From an uncultured Sunxiuqinia sp. (lineage in GTDB: Bacteria; Bacteroidota; Bacteroidia; Bacteroidales; Prolixibacteraceae), in assembly GCF_963678245.1 (NCBI RefSeq), contig NZ_OY782770.1, forward strand, positions 806,001 to 870,000: a stretch of 64,000 bases of DNA, given 5' to 3'. Shown here piece by piece: positions 58,205 to 64,000 of this stretch. The position numbers were made by a program, and so were the translations under genes. How positions within the stretch are numbered: the first letter of the stretch is position 1; every line of letters starts with the position of its first letter. The notes beneath the pieces are model-generated. The model saw nothing but the letters and a program-made list of their open reading frames with translations. It was not told the origin of the DNA and searched no databases.

Positions 58205-59215
58205 TCACTTTTTAATTTTCAAAAGAATTGGAAGATGATCACTAAATCCACCCTGATAGGAAAATCCATTATAGGTTCGAAATAACTTCTTCCCTTTGTA
58301 TTTAGCATCTTCAACAAACAAAAAAGGAAGAGTAACAGTCGAAGCTCCGCTATAGGACGTATTCCATGATTTAGCTTGCAGTAATCCATCGGATACAATA
58401 ATCTGATCAAAGACTGACCATGTTTGACGATATTTTATTGTCCCCTGCTTCCAACCTGCGGATAAGTTTAGTAATTCTCCATGGTCTAAATTGTCATTCT
58501 CTCGCGCTTGCAGTCCTCTAATCAAGCTATTATTTCGAGGCTGATCATTAAAATCACCCATAATTACGATTTTAACTTTCGAATTAACGACTATCAGGCG
58601 ATCAACTTCTTTTCTCAAAGTAATAGCGGCTTGCATCCGATCTTGTTCGGTAGCTGTCTGCCCTTTATAGCGAGATGGCCAATGGTTGAAAAACAGGTGA
58701 AGCGTATCTTGCCCCTCAGCACATAAAAACGAAGCATACAAAATCTCACGCGTTTCTTCTACCTGACAGTTTTTATCTAAAATCGGGACATAATGGTAAG
58801 TCAATGGAGTGACTTGATCATCTCGAAAAAACAAAGCCACGTCAATCCCGCGTTCATCTGGTGAGTCTTTATGAATAATTGAATAGTTATAGCGGTTTAA
58901 AGGCGTATTTGCTAATAACTGCTCGAGCACAATTCGGTTTTCCACCTCACACACTCCAACGATGTCGGGTGGCACAAATCCCGCACAATTCAATATGACT
59001 TTACTTAATCTGTTCAGCTTTTGCTTTAAGCGATACGAATTCCAACGACGATCACCATCAGGCAAAAACTCATCATCATTTTTCAGGGGATCATCATCTG
59101 TATCAAAAAGGTTTTCAGCATTATAAAAAAGAATATTGATCTCCTGCGTTGATGTTTGAGCAAGTAATTCAGCGTAAAACAAAATAAAAAGAGAAGCTAA
59201 AAAGAAACGGCACAT
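58205..59215 (-). CDS. Exported endonuclease/exonuclease/phosphatase-family protein
   Basis: The 336-residue protein has a signal peptide (MCRFFLASLFILFYAELLAQ) and the family's metal and catalytic motifs: ILFYNAENLFDTDDDP, GVCEVENRIVLEQLL, LFFNHWPSRYKG, VIMGDFNDQPRNNSLIRG and GFSDHLPILLKI. These magnesium-dependent enzymes cleave phosphodiester bonds; exported members may degrade nucleic acids outside or in the periplasm. It follows the beta-helix lipoprotein gene by three bases, so the two form an operon. The exact substrate is not clear from the sequence. Confidence 0.9.
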   Translation of the reverse strand: MCRFFLASLFILFYAELLAQTSTQEINILFYNAENLFDTDDDPLKNDDEFLPDGDRRWNSYRLKQKLNRLSKVILNCAGFVPPDIVGVCEVENRIVLEQLLANTPLNRYNYSIIHKDSPDERGIDVALFFRDDQVTPLTYHYVPILDKNCQVEETREILYASFLCAEGQDTLHLFFNHWPSRYKGQTATEQDRMQAAITLRKEVDRLIVVNSKVKIVIMGDFNDQPRNNSLIRGLQARENDNLDHGELLNLSAGWKQGTIKYRQTWSVFDQIIVSDGLLQAKSWNTSYSGASTVTLPFLFVEDAKYKGKKLFRTYNGFSYQGGFSDHLPILLKIKK

Positions 59216-59218
59216 GAA

Positions 59219-60673
59219 TTATTCTTCAGTTTGATCTTTTTCAATTCGTTCGTAGGCTCCGAGATCGGGACCTGAATCCATTATACGGCTTTGAGTTCGT
59301 AGATCTAAAGGAAATTGCTGTCCAATTATTTTCAACCCGGCATCCTTGGCAGGGCTTAAGGTATCAAGTTCAAAGTCGAGCTTATCGTAAGGGGCTTTAA
59401 ACTTAGGATCAACTCCTTTCTGAATGGCTGTAAAATTATCTGAATTTGAAATATTAAATGTATCAGCTAACTGCATGATACAATGATCAAAATTAAAGTT
59501 GAACTCCGCCTCTTCAGTACGTCCCAAGGTCAACTCGTTTCCGTTGGCGATATTACCGGTAATAATGCTATTATGGAAATTCGCCTTGCTCAAATCGCCA
59601 ACATAGCTAACACTCCCACCCGATGCTTGATCGATAATAAGCACATTGGAAATAACCAATGATGAAGTTGTGCGTGTGCCAGTATTGGTATAGCCTCCCC
59701 AATAATTGGCAATAGTTGTATGATAGAAATCATAACTACCTCCAACAAGCAAAGCAGCAGCATAAAAACCGCAGTTTGCAATCACACAATTGTATGATTT
59801 TATCTCAGATTTCAACGAAAAAATACCAGCATATGCATGATTCATTATTTTCGAATTTGCCAATTCTACGCTAGCAAATCCCTCATCTTCAATATTTCCG
59901 ACCTGTAACCCGATATTTGCATTTTTAATTTCAGTAAAATTGAAAACATTATTATGGCTACCCGAGAATAACACAATTCCATTCCATTGGTCAGGAACAT
60001 CTTTATAAACATCTTCCAAACGATCGGCCTGAAATACAATCGGTTGATTAAATTCCCCCATCGCTTTTATTGCACCTTTGACATACAGACCCGACTTATT
60101 GTGAAAATAAATTTTGGCTCCAGGTTCTACTGTCAAAACTTCACCGCTGTCAACATAGGCGTAATTATATATCAGGTATGGCTTATCTGCCGTCCAGGTT
60201 GTTGTCTTAATATGATTATCTTTTATCAAATTAAAATCCTGTCCCCATGCTACTAAGTCAACGTCCTGCAACCTGGTATTCGTTGAAAACTCTATCGAGT
60301 CCTGCACAACCATGGGCAGATTATTCCCGGTAGGATCTACCGTAACTTCAACAAAAATGTAGATACTGTCTTTGGGAGGAATTTCCAAATCCAGCACTTC
60401 ATTAGCAGCTGTACCATTAATATTTAGTCGAAAATTAGACTCTTCGCCTCTGGCTAGCCGAACTGATGATATTAGTACTTTCTGATCGTATGGGTTATAG
60501 ACTTTGAGGTGCTGTGTTGTAGAACCAACGGTCGTAAAAATTGTGTCGAACATAACCGTATCCGAAGAAAACTCCAACTGCACATCATTCGAAGAAATAT
60601 ATTTTTCGTCTTCACAAGAAATAAAATAGAAAATGCAGAGAAAAGAGAAGGTTATGTATAAATATCTTTTCAC
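59219..60673 (-). CDS. Parallel beta-helix surface lipoprotein
   Basis: The 484-residue protein has a lipoprotein signal (MKRYLYITFSFLCIFYFISC). Residues 30-140 look like an immunoglobulin-like domain (DTIFTTVGSTTQHLKVYNPY, PPKDSIYIFVEVTVDP). The rest has the rungs of a right-handed beta-helix (LTVEPGAKIYFHNKSGLYVK, GEFNQPIVFQADRLED, ANIGLQVGNIEDEGFASVEL). Family members occur widely in Bacteroidota, often with no known role; the fold occurs in polysaccharide lyases and adhesins, but no catalytic site is recognisable. It is translated with the nuclease-like gene behind it. Confidence 0.87.
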   Translation of the reverse strand: MKRYLYITFSFLCIFYFISCEDEKYISSNDVQLEFSSDTVMFDTIFTTVGSTTQHLKVYNPYDQKVLISSVRLARGEESNFRLNINGTAANEVLDLEIPPKDSIYIFVEVTVDPTGNNLPMVVQDSIEFSTNTRLQDVDLVAWGQDFNLIKDNHIKTTTWTADKPYLIYNYAYVDSGEVLTVEPGAKIYFHNKSGLYVKGAIKAMGEFNQPIVFQADRLEDVYKDVPDQWNGIVLFSGSHNNVFNFTEIKNANIGLQVGNIEDEGFASVELANSKIMNHAYAGIFSLKSEIKSYNCVIANCGFYAAALLVGGSYDFYHTTIANYWGGYTNTGTRTTSSLVISNVLIIDQASGGSVSYVGDLSKANFHNSIITGNIANGNELTLGRTEEAEFNFNFDHCIMQLADTFNISNSDNFTAIQKGVDPKFKAPYDKLDFELDTLSPAKDAGLKIIGQQFPLDLRTQSRIMDSGPDLGAYERIEKDQTEE

Positions 60674-61022
60674 AAATGGGTTTTAGGTTTAACGCAAAAA
60701 ATGCCTACTTAGTATTCCAAAAATACAAAATGATTTTTACAAATTTTAACATTTCACCAAAACATGCTATTGAAAACTATCATCAAAAAAGCGATCACTC
60801 ATCATTCGGATCATTAAATCCTCATTACCAATGAAATATACTGATCTCAATATTCGTTAAATAATTGTTTTCATTAAGGTTCTGATCTTAAAAACTAGGA
60901 AACTAGTTCAGCCCGAACCATTGACAAACTCTATTCTGAAGCATTTTTGAATATTATTGACTCATTCCTGAATAAAAAAGCAGTCGGATACGACATCAAT
61001 AATTAGAGTTTATCTCTGCAAA
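60674..61022. other. AT-rich gap without a gene
   Basis: About 350 bases between two leftward genes show no start-to-stop frame worth calling, no strong hairpin with a T run and no clear repeat. The promoter of the beta-helix gene must be at its left end. Confidence 0.5.
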
Positions 61023-62177
61023 TCACTCAAAGTCAGGGTACAATAGATAATTCTTTCGGATAGCAAGATATTCGTTCAGTTCTCTTTTCCAACTTGCTTC
61101 AATCTCCTGACAACTTTTACTAGCTCTTATTTCCTCAATTAACTTGTCGGTGCCTGCTAGCAAGTTAAACCAGCGTTCACGAGTTAAAAAGTCAGACTCA
61201 TTGTCAAACTTATGATAAAATTCCAAGAAGTAAGATAACGTAAATCTCATATGGAATAAAGAATTTCGCAAATCAATCCCATAACATGCAACTCCTTCCT
61301 GCTTTGGATTCTTCGCCATCCCATCAATACTTCTCGGTGTAAACTCGAAATCGCCAAACTGCTTATCAGGGTAGCCAATCACCTGAAAAGGGCATTGAGT
61401 TCCCCGCCCAATACTTGCGCTGGTAGCTTCAAAAAAACAAAGTGAAGGATAAAGACGAATGGCTTGATCATTTGGCAAATTCGGCGACGGTTTTACGGGT
61501 AGTGAATAAGGTGTATTGTGGTTGTAATTCGCCACTGGAATTACAACCAAATCACATGTTATCTGGTCATTGAGCCAACCTTCGCCATTAATCATCAACG
61601 CCAATTCACCTACTGTACAACCATGAACAACTGGAATAGGATGCATTCCTACAAAAGATCTAAACTCCAGATCAAGAACCGGCCCGGCAACATAATCGCC
61701 ATTGGGGTTGGGACGATCGAAAATAACTAATGGCTTATCGTTTTCAGCACAGGCTTCCATCACATAGTGCATGGTACTGATATAGGTATAGAAGCGAACT
61801 CCAACATCCTGAATGTCAAAAATCACAACATCTAAATCTTCCAACTGCTCTGCTTTTGGCTTTTTATTATTGCCATATAGCGAAACGATTTGAACGCCTG
61901 TTTCGGCGTCTTTGCCATCCGTTATTGTTTCACCGGCATCAGCCTTTCCACGAAAGCCGTGTTCTGGTGCAAACACTCGCATAACATTCACTCCTTTTGA
62001 CAGTAAAAAATCAAGTAAATGCTCCTCACCAACCATTGAAGTATGATTAACAACCAAGCCCACTCTTTTACCCTCCAACAATGGTAAATACTTTTCGGGC
62101 TGATCGGAACCCGGCTTAATTTCGCCTGTAGCAAATTCAAAACAGATAACTAAAAACACGAGCAATACAATACGCAT
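61023..62177 (-). CDS. Exo-beta-N-acetylmuramidase-like protein (NamZ, DUF1343)
   Basis: The 384-residue protein has a signal peptide (MRIVLLVFLVICFEFATG) and the DUF1343 pattern: RVGLVVNHTSMVGEEHLLDF, FAPEHGFRGKADAGE, DVVIFDIQDVGVRFYTYIST, VIFDRPNPNGDYVAGPVLD, SLCFFEATSASIGRGTQCPF. The founding member, NamZ of Bacillus subtilis, removes N-acetylmuramic acid from the non-reducing end of peptidoglycan fragments. The divergent neighbour is a NagZ-type hexosaminidase, which removes N-acetylglucosamine from the same end. Together they would strip wall fragments from one end, alternating between the two sugars. Confidence 0.92.
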   Translation of the reverse strand: MRIVLLVFLVICFEFATGEIKPGSDQPEKYLPLLEGKRVGLVVNHTSMVGEEHLLDFLLSKGVNVMRVFAPEHGFRGKADAGETITDGKDAETGVQIVSLYGNNKKPKAEQLEDLDVVIFDIQDVGVRFYTYISTMHYVMEACAENDKPLVIFDRPNPNGDYVAGPVLDLEFRSFVGMHPIPVVHGCTVGELALMINGEGWLNDQITCDLVVIPVANYNHNTPYSLPVKPSPNLPNDQAIRLYPSLCFFEATSASIGRGTQCPFQVIGYPDKQFGDFEFTPRSIDGMAKNPKQEGVACYGIDLRNSLFHMRFTLSYFLEFYHKFDNESDFLTRERWFNLLAGTDKLIEEIRASKSCQEIEASWKRELNEYLAIRKNYLLYPDFE

Positions 62178-62261
62178 AACAGCTAGTCGTTTTATTTATC
62201 ACGAAGGTATGAAAACATCATTGAAACCCACAGCAATGTTTCGCTGTTGATCAATCTTTGT

Positions 62262-62269
62262 TAATTTTG
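62262..62269 (+). promoter_or_regulatory. Candidate -7 box of the NagZ-like gene
   Basis: TAATTTTG matches the -7 consensus, 20 bases before the ATG at 62290. A TTTC at 62239-62242, 19 bases upstream, could serve as the -33 element. Confidence 0.45.
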
Positions 62270-62289
62270 AAGCTTGTAAAAATAGATTT

Positions 62290-64000
62290 ATGCAAATCCT
62301 AACCCGACTCTTATTTTCGGTCTTTCTGTGCTTGCCTGTTTTATTCTCTTTTGCAGAAAACAAAGCCGATTTTCTTAGCTATACCAATGACTCATGGGTA
62401 GACTCCACCCTGGAGCAAATGAGTTTGGACGAAAAGATTGGCCAGTTGTTTATTGCACAAGTTTACTCCAAAAAAAATCTCCCTGAAAATGCTGAAATTT
62501 TAAGTAAAATAAAAGACTTTCATATTGGTGGAATAATATTCATGCAAGGCACCCCTGAACGACAGGCAAAAATCACCAATCAACTTCAAGCTGAAAGTAA
62601 AATTCCTTTGTTGATTACGATGGATGGAGAATGGGGCCCCGGATTCCGATTAAAAGGAGCGCCCAAGTATCCTGTTCAAATGGCACTTGGAGCAATTCAA
62701 CAAGACAGCTTAATTTATCAGATGGGTTACGAAATTGGTGAACAAATGAAACGTATTGGAGTGCACGTTAATTTTGCACCTGTTGCCGATGTGAACAGCA
62801 ACCCGGATAATCCGGTGATCAACTACCGATCGTTTGGAGAAGACCCACAAAATGTTGCACGAAAAACCTGGCTTTACGCAAAAGGGATACAGGATGCGGG
62901 AATTTTAGCTGTCGCCAAACACTTTCCCGGACATGGAGATACTCAAACCGATTCGCACTTGGGACTGCCTGTCATTAAACACAGTATTGAACGACTAGAC
63001 TCCATTGAGCTTTTCCCATTCACCTACCTGATCAAAAAAGGAATTGGAGGAATAATGACCGCACACCTACATGTAGAAGCATTTGATCCAGAAAGCGATA
63101 TTCCAGCATCGTTATCAACCAATCTGGTACAGAATAAATTAATTGACGATCTTGGATTTCAGGGGTTGGTGATTACTGATGCGATGAACATGCATGGTGT
63201 CAGCAAACAATTTTCAGACGGGGAAGCGACCGTAAAAGCACTTATGGCCGGAAACGACATGATGGAGATTGTACCCAATCTGGGGGAACGAATAAAAGCT
63301 GTAAAGCAAGCCATCGAAAATGGCGACCTGTCTGAAGATGCCATCAATCACAAATGCCGTAAAATCCTGGCTCTAAAAAAGTGGCTCAAGCTCGACCAAT
63401 ACAAAAAATGTGTCATTAATGGAATAGCTGCAGATTATAGCAAACCTGAATACCAGGTGACAAAAAGGCAATTGCACGAGCAATCGTTAACGCTGTTAAA
63501 AAACAACAACCAGTTATTGCCTCTGCAAAAACTGGACACGTTAAAAATTGCGGCCATTTCGATTGGGACGGCCAATGAAACCTTTTTTCAGAAAATGCTG
63601 GCTAATTACATGGCCGTAGATTTTTTCAATCTTGCTAAAAATGCTACTCAAAAAGACATCGAAGAACTGAAGGCCGAACTGAAACCGTACAATTTAATTG
63701 TTGTTGGTATTCATGACATGCGGCTCAGTATCTCCGGGCATTATGGACTTAGCCCAATTATTAACAATGCCCTAAAAGCTTTTTCGCCGACAAAACAGAT
63801 AACTGTTCTCTTCGGTAATCCTTATGCATTGAATTATCTAAATAATACAAAACACTCGAACGCCCTACTAATAACCTACCAAGAGAACCAAATCACTCAA
63901 GAACTAGCAGCGCAGGCAATATTTGGAGGGATCGATGTGAATGGAAAACTTCCCGTACGCGTCAATAACGACTTTTTAATGAATCAAGGCATCTCGATAA
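62290..64000 (+). CDS. GH3 beta-N-acetylhexosaminidase, NagZ type (3' part missing)
   Basis: The gene runs off the right edge after 570 codons. A signal peptide (MQILTRLLFSVFLCLPVLFS...FA) is followed by the GH3 barrel: EKIGQLFIAQVYSKK, FAPVADVNSNPDNPVINYRS, AVAKHFPGHGDTQTDSHLGL with the Asp-His acid/base dyad of NagZ, and GLVITDAMNMHG with the nucleophile Asp. A second alpha/beta-sandwich domain starts near residue 390 (QSLTLLKNNNQLLPLQKLDT). In this phylum such proteins often carry a beta-lactamase-like C-terminal domain, but that part is outside the window. It removes N-acetylglucosamine from peptidoglycan fragments. Confidence 0.94.
   Translation, partial: MQILTRLLFSVFLCLPVLFSFAENKADFLSYTNDSWVDSTLEQMSLDEKIGQLFIAQVYSKKNLPENAEILSKIKDFHIGGIIFMQGTPERQAKITNQLQAESKIPLLITMDGEWGPGFRLKGAPKYPVQMALGAIQQDSLIYQMGYEIGEQMKRIGVHVNFAPVADVNSNPDNPVINYRSFGEDPQNVARKTWLYAKGIQDAGILAVAKHFPGHGDTQTDSHLGLPVIKHSIERLDSIELFPFTYLIKKGIGGIMTAHLHVEAFDPESDIPASLSTNLVQNKLIDDLGFQGLVITDAMNMHGVSKQFSDGEATVKALMAGNDMMEIVPNLGERIKAVKQAIENGDLSEDAINHKCRKILALKKWLKLDQYKKCVINGIAADYSKPEYQVTKRQLHEQSLTLLKNNNQLLPLQKLDTLKIAAISIGTANETFFQKMLANYMAVDFFNLAKNATQKDIEELKAELKPYNLIVVGIHDMRLSISGHYGLSPIINNALKAFSPTKQITVLFGNPYALNYLNNTKHSNALLITYQENQITQELAAQAIFGGIDVNGKLPVRVNNDFLMNQGISI

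Overview
The window is chromosomal DNA of a Bacteroidota bacterium. The signs are two SusC/SusD pairs, a hybrid two-component regulator of the Bacteroides type, Bacteroidota promoters (TTTG, 19-21 bases, TAnnTTTG), scarce Shine-Dalgarno sequences and a class III fructose-bisphosphatase. The mix of FAS1 lipoproteins with a pectin locus suggests a Marinilabiliales or Prolixibacteraceae relative, but that placement is inference.

Region 1 (1-21.6 kb, minus strand) is a polysaccharide utilization locus. In transcription order it holds an optional small ORF, a four-module FAS1 lipoprotein, SusC, SusD, two more FAS1 lipoproteins, a second SusC and SusD, then, beyond a strong intrinsic terminator, a family 11 rhamnogalacturonan lyase cut by the window edge. 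The lyase points to rhamnogalacturonan I, a pectin backbone. The regulator (17185-21591) lies just upstream, reads the same way and probably senses a pectin oligosaccharide.

Region 2 (21.7-35.3 kb) begins with tRNA-Cys and is an accessory region full of decaying genes: a LuxR-type helix-turn-helix remnant, a receiver-kinase pseudogene that has lost both phosphotransfer residues, a frameshifted CHASE/PAS hybrid kinase, an IS3-family remnant and an O-antigen-ligase/TPR pseudogene. Mixed in are small intact genes: a formylglycine-generating-enzyme fold protein, a small ATPase and two overlapping paralogous small proteins. Several non-coding foldback sequences accompany them.

Region 3 (35.3-64 kb) is mostly housekeeping: fbp, two L,D-transpeptidases, gpmI, a DUF3109 protein, an HD and a VOC protein, an acyl-CoA synthetase, a fused MsrB-MsrA lipoprotein, a LysM glucosaminidase, cdd, an RluA-type pseudouridine synthase, panB, dnaK, a PAS sensor kinase, a thioredoxin, a CCA-adding-type enzyme, an exo/endonuclease-fold protein, a beta-helix lipoprotein, and divergent NamZ-like and NagZ-like genes that fit peptidoglycan recycling.

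The most unusual object is at 46136-46792. An OmpR-type response regulator is fused in frame to the last part of a histidine kinase, and the junction is a 49-base segment 47/49 identical, in inverted orientation, to an internal part of the LysM glucosaminidase gene 1.6 kb away. This looks like a templated insertion made by microhomology-driven template switching. I found no CRISPR array, rRNA, prophage or complete insertion sequence.
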